Of a stretch of DNA of 64,000 nucleotides, positions 13,101 through 24,700 are shown one piece after another (the first letter of the stretch is position 1; each line of letters begins with the position of its first letter). The translations under genes and the position numbers were made by a program. The notes under the pieces are model-generated. The model did no database searches, was not told the origin of the DNA, and saw only the letters and a program-made list of their open reading frames with translations. Source of the stretch: Sisyra terminalis (lineage: Eukaryota > Arthropoda > Insecta > Neuroptera > Sisyridae). The stretch is from NCBI GenBank assembly GCA_958496175.1, contig OY292276.1, positions 32,570,449-32,634,448 of the forward strand. Direction: 5' to 3'.

Positions 13101-13219
13101 CTGTTAATAATAATTACTGCAAGACCATTTTTCAGCAATTCTTTCACAGTTGCAAGCCCAATTCCGGTTGATGCTCCGGTGATAAAACAATGTTTTCCTT
13201 TTATATCGAACTGAGCCAT
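10116..13219 (-). CDS. Short-chain dehydrogenase/reductase, insect ADH / 15-PGDH-like, complete
   Basis: Predicted NAD+-dependent oxidoreductase of the classical SDR family; the substrate cannot be inferred. Five exons: 13219-13118, 13054-12821, 12761-12588, 10456-10302 and 10248-10116. All have GT-AG borders and join in phase to give 265 residues, the usual length. Visible landmarks are TGASTGIG (residues 14-21), D40 in IADINE (NAD+ preference), NNAG (94-97), N113, S142, Y155 and K159. The spacing S142-Y155-K159 matches the family's catalytic triad, so the enzyme should be active. There is no signal peptide or membrane segment, so it is probably cytosolic. The ATG is followed at once by the Rossmann strand, which supports the start. 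Intron 3 (2.1 kb) holds several transposons. A paralogue lies at 1989-5350. Confidence 0.95.
10968..11022. repeat. Imperfect hairpin (TTTCGG/CCGAAA)
   Basis: TAGTTTCGGTTTCGGC faces AACCGAAACTACG. A stronger hairpin of the same composition lies at 26364-26430, so both may be relics of one foldback family. Confidence 0.5.
11354..11577. mobile_element. Foldback MITE (family Q, copy 1)
   Basis: Terminal inverted repeats of about 75 bp: a block with CAATCTGGCAACGTTACATT at the left is mirrored by ATGCAACGTTGCCAGATTGT at the right. A diverged second copy lies at 62322-62545. It sits inside intron 3 of the dehydrogenase gene. Confidence 0.85.
11636..11875 (-). repeat. Dispersed repeat family D, copy interrupted by a MITE
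   Basis: Carries the family D core on the minus strand. It is interrupted at the GGATAGCTACC end by the element at 11878-12181, after which the family D end (TAGCTACC) resumes. Confidence 0.7.
11878..12181. mobile_element. MITE with CATCCATTAATTACGTGAG ends (family P, copy 1)
   Basis: The left end GGACATCCATTAATTACGTG faces CGTAATTAATGAATGCTTCC at the right, flanked by TA on both sides. The inner sequence shows ACGTGAGAT blocks that also occur in the larger family P element at 35591-36456. It inserted into a family D repeat. Confidence 0.75.
12195..12412 (-). repeat. Dispersed repeat family D, near full-length copy
   Basis: Runs from the CGGCAAAAACAGAGAACG block to the terminal ATTTCACGGGTAGCTACTA, about 215 bp. 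It helps define the family length. Confidence 0.75.
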
Positions 13220-13277
13220 TGTTGCAGCGCAATTGAAATTTAAGAGACAATAAACTAAATAGAAAATTTTCTCCGAC

Positions 13278-13287
13278 TATTTAAATA
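13278..13287 (-). promoter_or_regulatory. Possible TATA box of the complete dehydrogenase gene
   Basis: TATTTAAATA lies about 60 bases upstream of the ATG on the coding strand, at a plausible core-promoter position. In DNA this AT-rich such a match can arise by chance. Confidence 0.3.
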
Positions 13288-15584
13288 CAAAACTGTGCAA
13301 AGATTAATAAAAAAAATCTGCGATTGCACTCAGATTTCATTAAATTTTCAAAAAGTTAATTTAAAATTTAGATAATGAAAGAAGGATGGGATTTGCGTTA
13401 TCATTTTTTTAATTTATTTATTACATAAAGGGAAGTGTAGTAAAAATTCACACATATTTAAATAACTTAATTAAACTGGAAAATTCAATGTTTTTTTGTT
13501 TTTCTTCTTCAAACAACCTTCAAATTATAGTTTTATATGAATAACTATTGAACTTTACTATGATAAGAAGAATTTTAAAATTACTTCGTTAATTAGATAT
13601 TAATATCAAGATATTTTGATGACAGAATTTAATAAAATTTTTAATAAGGTTCATTTATTTCTCAGAAATATTTACTATTTCAAACAATTTACAAAAACAG
13701 GATATAGATTAGATTTCATTTATATTATTCTTTTTAAAATGCATATCATATTTATTTATCAATATAATTAAATTAATAATTTGACGGAAATTGTAATAAT
13801 CCATACGATTATACAATCTATTGTACAATGTACATACTAGACGACTAGGTCTTTAATATACTATATTAGCTGATATCTATGACTCGTCAGGATAATTTAA
13901 TAATACTTCAACAATGTTGTTGATTAGTTTTACTCTTTTGTATTATTGAGAAATACATATCTTCATTATTGCAATTTTCTTCCTTAAGTAAAAGCAATAC
14001 TTATATTTAAAAACGCTTTTTGCAGGCATTCGTATATATACAATGTGTATAAATGACTATTTCATATAATTTTTGTTTAATTGAAAAAAATAATATAATA
14101 AACCAATCTATTAAATTTTCTTTTTATTACTGATCTACGCAATAATGAATTTACGCCTAGGACCGATTTTTTAAAAATAAGAAAAGTAATTCATTATTTA
14201 AATATTTGAAAATAAGATGTTTTATCTTGAAACCACTTTGTGTCGTAATATTAATTTTATCATTGCTTAGAAATACCTATTAATTATTAGTTCGACTAAA
14301 AAAGTTAATAAAAAATATTTTCTTACTTTTAAATATCATTCCAACGATTTATAACTCGCCTGTCTAAAGTAACATTTTTTTCATCCCTTTGTTTTTATGT
14401 AGGGGATAACTTCCCTTATTATTTTTAAGGAGTGATAAATAGTCTAATGTAAGTGGGTAATTGTGTTGTATCTTATTACCGAATTTCATTAAAATCGGTT
14501 GTTCTGTTTTTTAGTTATAAAAAGACACACAGCCAGACAAAAATTTTAATTTTGGAATAAGGGTCTAGAAATTTGAAAAAATCGATTTTTTTGCAAATTT
14601 TCAAATTTTAGACCTTCAAAAACATGCTCTTTTTGTGAAGTGGTTGTCAAGATATCTCAAGTGCTACTTTACTGATTCCTTTGAAATTTGATAAAAATCT
14701 TTTTTATACATCTCTCTATCGCTTTTGGCTCCGATTTTGTAAAATTTTAATTTTAAATATTTTTAAAAATTTCGAAAAGGTTAAAAAAAATGGAGTAAAA
14801 ATTTTTTTTCTATTCACATCTTTTTTCTTTGGTAAAGGTCAATCCGATAGCGACATCTTTACTAATTAAATTTTTTTTAATTTGTTTGATTAAGATCACT
14901 AAAAGGGTTGGAATCATGTCAATCAGAGAGCACCGTTTTTTTTTGTAGCCCCCACTCCACCGACCTGTAATTCAACGATTTTTTCATGTTTTTATTCTTC
15001 AAATATCAATAAATATCATATAAAAAATGTATAGTAAAAATGTTTTTATTTTTTTTTATTTTAGTTTAAAAAATGACTAAAATTTAGGCGTCTATACCAG
15101 AATACCCCCTTAAGTAAAGAAATATTTTTCCTAAAACAATAAATGCAATCTTTTGATTTAATCTTAGACATAATTTGCCTTGAAAAAAATAAAATTAACA
15201 CTTTTTTCCAATTTACAATTGAAGAAAAACAGTAAAGAACTTAGTTCCTGATGGGTGTCCCATGACCGTACTGTTATGTTATTTTTTTTTAGAAAAATTA
15301 GATATTAATTTAACAACAATAATTATATATTAATATTTATAATACTTATATCAATTTTTGCATGATTAGCGAGACATGTTAGCACCTCGTAAATTGATTT
15401 TTGATAAAGAAATTATAACATTAAAAAGACCTCAAAATGGTATTAAAATGTCAATTTCCATTAATTGGTCAGCGATAGAAAATTTATTATTTAATTGTTA
15501 ATACTTAACTTACTCTGAATTGATCATTAATAAAATATTTTTAATTTAAATTTGTGCAATGAAATTGAGCTGATTATTTTTTTA
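13288..15584. other. Intergenic stretch, unassigned
   Basis: AT-rich, with a clear hairpin at 14562-14618 (GGGTCTAGAAATTTG facing CAAATTTTAGACC). Around 14400-15110 the sequence looks like decayed transposon, with mixed purine/pyrimidine blocks and a C-rich patch, but I could not pair its ends. No exon recognised. Confidence 0.4.
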
Positions 15585-15752
15585 TTGTTATTTACCGTCC
15601 CTTTATAACTATCAAGATCTTTAGCGACTCTAGGGTGAATAAAAACCGGTAAATAGAGAAATATCGAAAATTTGCTCGAAACGAGACTCAAACCCAACAC
15701 CTACCAGTTTTGATACGGTCACTATAACCACTCGGCCACCAGTACGCTTGAT
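15585..15752 (-). repeat. tRNA-derived SINE, best-preserved copy
   Basis: On the minus strand it has an A-box-like TGGTGGCCGAGTGGTTATAG and, about 35 bases on, a B-box-like GGGTTTGAGTCTCG, close to tRNA promoter consensus. The non-tRNA tail (ACTCTAGGGTGAATAAAAAC on plus) is shared with 6281-6445 and 21280-21424. Confidence 0.8.
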
Positions 15753-15754
15753 TA

Positions 15755-17254
15755 ATTATTGTTTAAATAAAAAAAGCTATCAATCACCGAGTAATAAAAT
15801 TACCTGTAGTTTAAGGACCAAACCTTTTAAACGATACCAATTGATGACTGCTGAAGAGCAATTAGTAGAAATAAAGTGTTTCAAATCATTCGAGAAATTT
15901 TCAAAAAATTCAAGCCATCCTGTAAGAAAACATTTCAAAAATAAGGCATCTAATGCTAATTTAATTAATGTTTGCTACCAAACAGTTAGATAATATTGTT
16001 CAAGATCGTTCAACTTTTCAAGATAACATTTCTTTTAAAGAAATATTAAATATATCTTCTCGGTCTCTTAATTATGAATCGGTGGTTGATGTTGAACACG
16101 ATCTTAATCTGAAAATGACTTAAGGAAGAAGATACTTGTTACTGTGACGGTTGTTAGCTAGTGTTAAATAACTAAATCAATATTAATAGGTACAAATCAT
16201 ACATATTTGCAATTACTATTAACACTCCCAAAATCTATTTGCTATAACGAAAAAAATTTGAATTTATTATGCTTTAAATTGATAATTTTAACACTTTTTC
16301 ATTATTTAACACCTCTAAGTATAATTATTAAATAGTTATACTCATTTAAATTATTTTATTTTATTGCAAAGAGTATATTTATTTTGTTGATAAATTTTTA
16401 AATTGTAATGATATTTTCTTGTGATGTACGTTTTTAATGTTGTATGTATTATATATTAGATGTGGTGTAATACTATGAGTTCTTGGAAAAAAAGTTCGTT
16501 TTTCTTGTATATAGTCGTTTATTTAACAATGCAAAAAGTAAGACACTGGCAATACAAAATACAATACATTTACGCTTAAAAATGATGATTAATGCCCGGA
16601 AATATTTTTATATTGAAAATATATCCCGTCCCAAATTTTGTATTTTTTTATATTACTTTAACAATATATTAGTGCACTCGAATCACAACCATGAACATTT
16701 TTGGATAATAAATGGAATACATTACAAAAGCCAGAGTTTTAGACTTTTATTGTTTCGAAAATTTCCCTGCAAGTTTTGAATCTACGAGTATGTTAAAAAT
16801 GTACAAATAATAAACACTAATAGTATCGTTTTCGTTTACTGTCTTAGAAAACATTAACATAAAGATATACATATTGCTTACACACATAAAAAAATAAGAA
16901 AAACGTTAAAATTAAATCACAGTTAAATTAGAAAAAAAATCACATAGATGTTTAACAAAATATCAGTTAAAAGCGCAATAAATAAAATACATATTAAAAT
17001 AGCTTACTAATTAAAACTATTTACTTTTTCTAAAAATATACGTCAAATATTAAATTTAAAAAATATAGATTTTCGCTACTGTTATTTAAATGAGAATAAA
17101 TACAGCTGTATGAAATAATTATTTTTATCATTAACTAATAATTCAGATATATCCACAATGTTTAAAAGCACGATTGATAACATTAAAAAAAAACTGTTTT
17201 ATTTTATTTGAAAAGGTCAGTCTGAAAATATAGCAAATAAATGTTGAAGTACAG
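15755..17254. other. Intergenic stretch with short unrecognised ORFs
   Basis: ORFs at 15748-15993 (81 aa) and 16483-16779 (98 aa), both plus, have no recognisable motifs and the background codon composition. I treat them as chance. Confidence 0.35.
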
Positions 17255-17261
17255 AATGTTT

Positions 17262-18090
17262 CAAAATAAACGTAAGTGACCAATTGAAACAAAAGTGCCT
17301 GAAGTACGAAAACCTCTTAAAAAAGTTTGCTTCGATAGGAAACTAGAATAAATGATGAAAGTGTTACCCGGAGTTAGTTTACAGGCGTGAACGCGTTTAA
17401 TTAGATTACTAAACAGGTCTTTCAGCATTCAATCGAGGAAATGGAGTCATTAATATAGATTTTATTCTTCAAATAAAGTAATCCAAGGAGCTGAAATCCA
17501 GGCTACGTTATGGCCACAAGCCCTGTGTAATAAGACAGCCATGAAAAATTCGAGTAAAAATTCCAATGTCTCTGGCGGTATGTGAACTGTCTTATTGGAA
17601 CCAGACTTCATGTTCACGTAGTTGCAGTAAGGCAATGAAGTTTTGGATGATTTCCCGATATGTTTCGCAGTAATAGTGTCGATAAGGAAATTGGGCCAAT
17701 AATGTTTTGATGCGAGATGGCGCAACATACCCCAATTTCCAGAGGATGTAAAGATGTATAGACTCGATTTTTGCACGGATCATAAACGATAATTTTGGGC
17801 ATTCACGTAGCCGCTTCCATTAAAACAAGCTTCATTGAAAAAAACGGGTATCCAGAATCGATTTATACGAATATTTTTCAAAATATCGTTTAAGAAATTT
17901 ATATAATTTTACAATTTTTTGTTTTCTACATTCCCTGGACACGTCAAATGAAACAAGAAAAAATTAGTTATTATACCGGCTTATTTACATCTTCTAGTAA
18001 TCTAATTCACTGATCCAAGTAGTGTTTACTTTAGAATCAGCATTGCCTTTTTCTAGGCACATAATTTTCCTACTCTCGTTTATTTTGAAA
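17262..18090 (-). mobile_element. Mariner-like element, internally deleted, with terminal inverted repeats
   Basis: The sequence TGTTTCAAAATAAACG at the left is mirrored by CGTTTATTTTGAAACA at the right, about 830 bp apart, enclosing the transposase relic at 17462-17830. A full mariner is about 1.3 kb, so a large part is missing. Confidence 0.7.
17462..17830 (-). pseudogene. Tc1/mariner-superfamily transposase relic
   Basis: Frame-hopping translation recovers the order expected of an insect mariner-type transposase. There is a NEACFNGSGYVNAQN segment, a CAISHQNIIGP segment, then a WFQ-stop-DSSHTA segment (normally WFQQDGA..HTA, with the second catalytic aspartate). Last comes a SLDFSSLDYF segment near the third acidic residue. 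In-frame stops at the WFQ site and after LWP, plus frame shifts, show it is dead. Confidence 0.8.
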
Positions 18091-18096
18091 CACATT

Positions 18097-20370
18097 ATAT
18101 ATAGCATTCCCTAGCCATTAAAGTCACCAATAAAATTTTCTAACAAATCTCCAATTTTACTAATTTTTGAAAATTTTATACAGCTTCAAAAAGATATCTG
18201 TTATTTTTTCCAAATTTGTTTGACCAATCAGCAACACTGGATGTTGGTTGTAGGGGGGGGGGCATAGTTCGAGCGGCCATAATTCCATAAAAGATTTTAC
18301 TTTGAGAAAAACACGAAAAGTAAATTTTTGAATAACTAAAGAATTTAATGACTATTTAACTTTAAACATTTTCTTAATTGACCCATTTTCTTTAAATAAT
18401 AGTTTCACATTACAAATTTTAATTACCAATTTTGTAGTGAGGAAACGATGAGATTTATTTATTAACCAATTTTCAAAAAAAAAATCCGATTTGCAACTCT
18501 TTGTAGGCCCTTAACTGCGGAAATATTTTGTTTAAAAAGTTTTGATCTAAACGAAGAATAATAACTAAATTCGAAATTTCATGAAATTTCAACCAAATTC
18601 AAAATCTTTCAAAATCGAAAAAAGAAAGCATAGATCCCATAGATCCCATCGTTTCCCTAGTATATGATTGGATTTAATATTTGTATTATAGAAAAAAGTT
18701 AAAAAAAGATAATATACAAACAAAAAATAAGGCTTTAAATTTATAATTATAAAAAAAAATATGTAAATATAAGATAAATATTTTTTTTTTTAAATTTTTA
18801 AAAAAAATCATTTATAGATACCTTTCTGAAGGTATATTTTTCGCAAAATTAGCAAAATCAAAGCTTTAAATTTGTAGCAGTTGATTCGAATTCTTGATGG
18901 AATTCGCGCTTAATATAATAAATATAAAATTTTGATAAACAAATGGGTACATATAAAAAGTTATATGTTAATCAAAAAAAAAAAATGATGGCCCGGTTGG
19001 ATAATACTGAATTTTAATTGTTGACGCATATATTTAGTCTATGCATATAGTTATTAACATGGACGAGAATACTTAAATAATATCTATAATTAATATCGAA
19101 ATGAAAAATAATATCATTGAATTGAAAATTTTCACATTCCATAGGAACCAAATATCCAATTTATCAATCGCTAATTGGAAGCCAATTTTGCAACACAATG
19201 AGTGCATTTTTTACATCAGTCAAATTTACAGATATTAATTTTCAATTCGAATTTGTTGCTGTGAAGAAACGCAGTTCATAATAACACTATTGCGAGGATT
19301 ATTTCCGGTTAATTTAATATAAAAAATAAAAGTCCGCCAATATTTTCTCGTGTAAATACTACACGTACGTTCCGCTTATGACTAAATTTATGATTACTTT
19401 TAATTATTACAATAATTAATGTCAGTTTATTTTATTATTTTCCCTTATTAATAATTATGACTACAACGCATGCTACATAACAATTAATTCAAAATGTAAA
19501 TCTGAGATCACAATGAAAGAGAAATGTCGAATTTTTCTGAGATTTTTTTTTCAATCTTTTTTTTCTTTTAGTTTTCGACCGATTTGTGTTGGAGTGATTT
19601 TTTTTAAATATTCAGTCTATGTGTGATAAAAATTTTAACATCTAATGAAATTCTATTGCTCGAAATTTTTTCATTTAATTTTTTTTTAATTCAGGCACTG
19701 AATGACATCTTTTTATCATTAATTTCATATAAACTAGCTATAAATTACATATTTTATACAAAAAAAAAAAAAATTGAGAAAGCGATTTCAATCGGCCAGA
19801 AATTATTACCTCAATGGTTCCTCAAAAACTACCGCAAATTCATGTATTAATCTTACTCTATAGCGTTCTAACGTTCTGTAGTTCAACAAAATATCGTGAC
19901 AGCATTTAGTAAATGGCATTGTTACGTGTGGAAGCTTTTATATTATTATTATTATTATAATTATTATTAATAGATCACCGTTTAGTTAATTCCTTCGTTT
20001 CCGGAATGAAGCTCAATCCGGAAAAGGATAACATTGATTATTTATAGCTACGGTCTAAGCACTACTACATAAAATAGGCAGGTATCGTTAAAATGTCTTG
20101 ATATGGATGTAAAAATATTTTTCTCTTCAATATTTTTATCTGCGTTTGCTCTAGTTTCTAATTTAATCAAAAATATTGTCACTAAATAATAAAAATAATC
20201 AGACTTATTTTAAATTCAATTTCGAATCCAAAACCAAGTCTATTTTGTGTGTTATGTAATATTTGAATAATATTTTTCAACCCATAGTTCACCATAATTT
20301 TGGATACAATCAAGTTGCACAGTTTATAGTTATTGATACGAAATAAATTTTACCTGTGTAAGAAATGTGT
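18097..20370. other. Intergenic stretch
   Basis: AT-rich with homopolymer runs and a short TTA/ATT microsatellite at about 19938-19972. No gene or paired repeat recognised. Confidence 0.4.
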
Positions 20371-20374
20371 TATG

Positions 20375-21067
20375 TTCAATTCGTGAAACGGGCCTATTCC
20401 GCAAAGTAAGCAAGGTCTCACTAAGCATTACTTTTCTGGCCTTTTTATTTTCTTTAAAAAAGGAGAAAATTCCAGGTAACCAACTAAACCATCCTGCCCA
20501 AATGAAATGATCATAAATCATTCAAAACTATAGGGGAGTATTTTCCACCTCAGTTGAAATAGTCGCATGATTGGTAATGTAAAACATAAACTATTTATAT
20601 CAATTATGCGTAGCAGTTTTATAAAGAATATTAAAGAACTGATTTTTCTCTGCTTAACTCTCGCATATGAATGAAACCTCACTCATGGTGATACCCATGT
20701 CTTGTGCTTCTAAAAATATACACCCTTGAGACCCCGGCGAATATTTTTTCACAAGGTTTAGAGACGATATGATCTTCCATTTCCCACAATTCATCCAAAA
20801 GGTGAACGCTATACCAAACATGGCCAAATCAAGGCAAGTATGATTAAAACAATAATACATATATCTCTGAAATTAGACAAATCCATAGATTGCGTGAAGT
20901 GACATTGTAAAGCCCCGAATGTAAAGACTCCAGAATTAATACGATTAATATATTAAGATTAATAGATAAATATATACTTATATATTCGTCAAAAACAACG
21001 GTTCGATTAAAAAACACAGAATAAGCTGTTTTTCGCTCAATCCGCGGAATGGGTAATTTCACGAATT
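20375..21067. mobile_element. Foldback element with AATTCGTGAAA ends
   Basis: AATTCGTGAAACGGGCCTAT at the left is matched in inverse orientation at the right by GGAATGGGTAATTTCACGAA, with ATTCCGC next to it on both arms. The ORFs inside have no recognisable domain. Confidence 0.55.
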
Positions 21068-21279
21068 AATCGTAACAAAATGCAACTATAAGATGAACTA
21101 TGAGTTGTACTAGTGATGCGACTCTTGTCATGATTTGCTCAAAAGTTTCAAGTGAAATTGTAAAAGTCTTAAACAAAAATATATTTGTTCGCCAGATTTT
21201 TTTCTCATCTAACTAAAAAATTTATTTTAATTTGTAAATTGATTATAGAAAATGTAATTTTAGAGGTTTAATTTTTTAT

Positions 21280-21424
21280 TGTAATTTATCGTCACTTTAT
21301 AACTGCCAAGGTTTTTAGCAAACCTAGGGTAAGTAAAAAACCGTAAATTGAGAAATATTGAAAATTTGATCGAACCCTACCAGTTTTAAAGCGGCCGTTG
21401 TGGCCACTGGGCCACCAATAGGTT
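21280..21424 (-). repeat. tRNA-derived SINE
   Basis: Minus-strand A-box-like TGGTGGCCCAGTGGCCAC and the shared tail (AACCTAGGGTAAGTAAAAAA on plus). The B-box region is partly deleted relative to 15585-15752. It lies just downstream of the Ig/FN3 gene's stop. Confidence 0.65.
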
Positions 21425-21777
21425 ATTTAATTTTATTGATCACATTTTTTTCATTGGTATTGTATTACAAACTAGAATATAATTAGTTACATTTGAATTG
21501 TATTATAACGACTGCGTTCAAGTAGTATGAAATCACGTTAGTTCCAAAATTCGTACTTGAGTAGCATCACTAGGTCGTGCTCTCTTATTTAATAGTAAAA
21601 ATATTGTTTAAGTTATATTTCAAGTATTCACCGAATTAAAAATGGAAATGAACAAGCACTTTCAAAAAATAAATTGGCTTTTTTTCGTTAAACTGAAAAA
21701 AATGTGCGTATTTTACATTTTTAAATTTAACGGTCCAAAGTCTTTTGATTTTCACACCATCTTCCCCAATTTCTTGT

Positions 21778-24700
21778 CTATTTACTCGTTTCGTCAGCAT
21801 GATACGCTCCTAATCGATTGTCAGCATCAAATCCTGGATTTAGGATGATATTTGGAACCAATTCGATTATTTCTTGCTCGTCGTCGTCGACTGTTGAAGT
21901 TGAAGGAAGAAAATTTTTATAAATGTTTGTCAACTTATGTGCTTTACTTTTCAGAATAAAAGAAATACCCAAAAATTGTTACTTTTTAACTCTTTTGTAC
22001 AAACTTGCTAAAGTTTTTAAAAAGTGAATCATTAATTTGAAAGTGAATTTAGTTTGAAGTATCCATTTCAAGGACAGTTTGTAGTGAAATTATAGTTTTA
22101 ATAATTATAATTATGTAATTACAAGTGGAATTTTCACTCATTATTTGCATGACAATCTCTTTATAATAATGTAATTTTTTTGGTCAGCGATTATATAACT
22201 CGCTCAAATGTACTGCACTCATCGTAATTGAAGAGATGTCAAAAACAAAATAAAATTTAAAACTTACTACAACTGTCTTTGATATATTTGATAATTTTGA
22301 TATAATAAAACTTTAATAAATTCACTTTATGACTATAATAGGTCTGTTCCAACTTTAAGGAATTTTTTTACGGCTTCTTTGTCTTACACATGGCCAAAAT
22401 AATATTTTTATTTGATATAAATTCATCTTAAAAATTTATTCCATATTAAAAGTTATATTTTTATAATACACCGAGTTAGGTAAAATTTAAGAGATGAATT
22501 GTAGTTCAAGAACTAAAAACGCATGAGGCACCGTATATCTATTAAAAGGCATTCACTCTACAAAAGGGTTTGAAAATTGGGAAAGTAAATTAGTCTGTAT
22601 TGAATTTTTATAGCAACGCATTTGATGAAAACTGTCAGGAAAGCCTTCGAGCTAGCTGATAGGTTCATTTTTCGTTGGAAACATTTTCCTAGTTGCGAAT
22701 TTACGTATTTTTTTTTCATTTTTTCGAAAGACAAGCATAAAAGGAGAGAAAAAAATTGAAAAATTTTCGAGTGTCAAATATTGTTCGGAACCATTTTTCA
22801 TCATATACGATACGACACAGCACCATAAAATATCGATACAATCTACCAGAAGCTCAACCCCTTTTGGAAACCGAATGTCACCTTATAAGCAAACGACGGC
22901 CTCTTTTAGTATTTTGGCTTAAACCACCGACAATGACTTCTTAGAATCATACGATGTGAATTCTTGACAAAATTTATCCTTACCGATTGTACTGTTACGA
23001 GCCAGCATTTTCACACCTTGACATTTATCTTTCAAACAAAATTTTATCCAGAGAATAGAGAAAACATTCGTATTTTCACCTAAGAATTGTGATATATGTA
23101 TAATAGTGAATATGTGTACTTAATAGTGACAGGATTTATGTAACAGAAAATGTTTAATTTATTAAATCGCTATCTTAGAGGATGCTAGAATTCTTAGGAC
23201 ATCTTAGGGTATTGTTTATGAATCTATGAGTGAAAATACTGGTCCTAAGAGATAAAATGTATCTGTTAGATAAATCCTACCAATATAAATATTCTTAGGT
23301 GAAAATACGCATGTTTTGTTTATTCTCCAATACAATTCTATCTGGAAAATAAATATCATGATCTAGATGTAAAAAGACCAGCCCTAATTGTTTAGGATTC
23401 ATCCAACAGACACATTTTTATCAATTAAATAGCTATCTTAAGGATATAATCTATTTATTCATAAGCGAATATACCGGCTCAAAAATTAATAAATACGACT
23501 TCTAAAGCTGTAAAATATTTTACAATGTTGGAACAACTTAAATTCTGTACAAGTTTTATTTTACCAAAAAATTTGAGTGAGTTTATTAGATTCAAATCAC
23601 GGAGTATAGATACATGAAGTCCGAACGTAATATAGAAAAAATGGCATCAATTTGAGGTCCAGTACCGGTATAGCGCATTACTCTTCCAAAATCACGCCTT
23701 TGAATCATTATACGAGAAATGTTGTGATTAATAATTGTGAATTTCAACCTTTTGCACGATGGATAATGTGTCCAGATGTGGTGCCGCCACAAGAGTGTCG
23801 GATGTACTAACTCATGTTACCTTAGTACCTTACAGAAAAATAGTTTCGGTTTAAGTTAGTACTGCAAACACACTTATGGCGGCGCCACACCTTGGTATAT
23901 TTCCCATTATGCATTGCAAGATTGGAATACCTTCTTGAAACCTCACGAATGTTCTAAATATTTGCGCCTCTAGTGACAGAAAAGAGTACCATAATCTGGG
24001 TGTGGTATTGTGTACATGAATATTGTGAAAAAGCCTACACCATTTGGACTCCTTGTATCAATAATTCGTAGTTCAAACTTTAGAAAGTATTTTTCTAGGT
24101 TTATTTATTCTGAAAATTTTTACAAAAATAAAAATAAATAAAAACTGAAAATTACATAGATTTATAATACACAAGCTTTTATGTACAAATAGTTTTTCTT
24201 TTCACATTTTACACCAAGTTTTTGTAAATAAGTACAAACCAAAGGAATTTTGGATCCAAATGGGGTTTTCGTGTCGATGAAATAATTCAAATATGAAAGC
24301 CATGCGATACAGCGAATTATTATTATTTCTTTCAAATAAATATACACAATTTCATGTATTACACATGTATATTTGGTACACAGAAAAAAAACAGGAGACA
24401 CATGCAGTTACAACAACAATTATTAATAAAAATCAAGGTAAATGAATGATAATAAATCCATCATCACAGATATAAAAATGCAGGTTTTTTTTCAGGCTTC
24501 ACATCGAAACTTAAGTGTTTAAAAATTTTGAGCATTTTTTTTCTTGCTCAATAAAACCGACTAGAGCAAGTTAGATAATTTTCAAAATTCGATTTATAGG
24601 TATTAATCTTAATGTGGACACTACAATCAAGCGATACAACAAGCAACAATTAATTCCAGTTTTGTGCATTTAATTTAATGCTTTTTTTGTCTACTCTAAT

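Noticed and set aside
15690..15752. Possible tRNA gene on the minus strand
   Set aside because: The A and B boxes are good, but the arms do not fold into a cloverleaf and the sequence continues into a shared non-tRNA tail, so it is a SINE.
19938..19972. TTA/ATT run as a functional site
   Set aside because: Simple microsatellite in AT-rich DNA; nothing else supports function.
21893..21972. Upstream extension of the Ig protein's last exon (frame from 21972)
   Set aside because: The acceptor at 21891-21892 has a far better pyrimidine tract and gives the needed phase 1. The longer version would be out of phase with exon 5.
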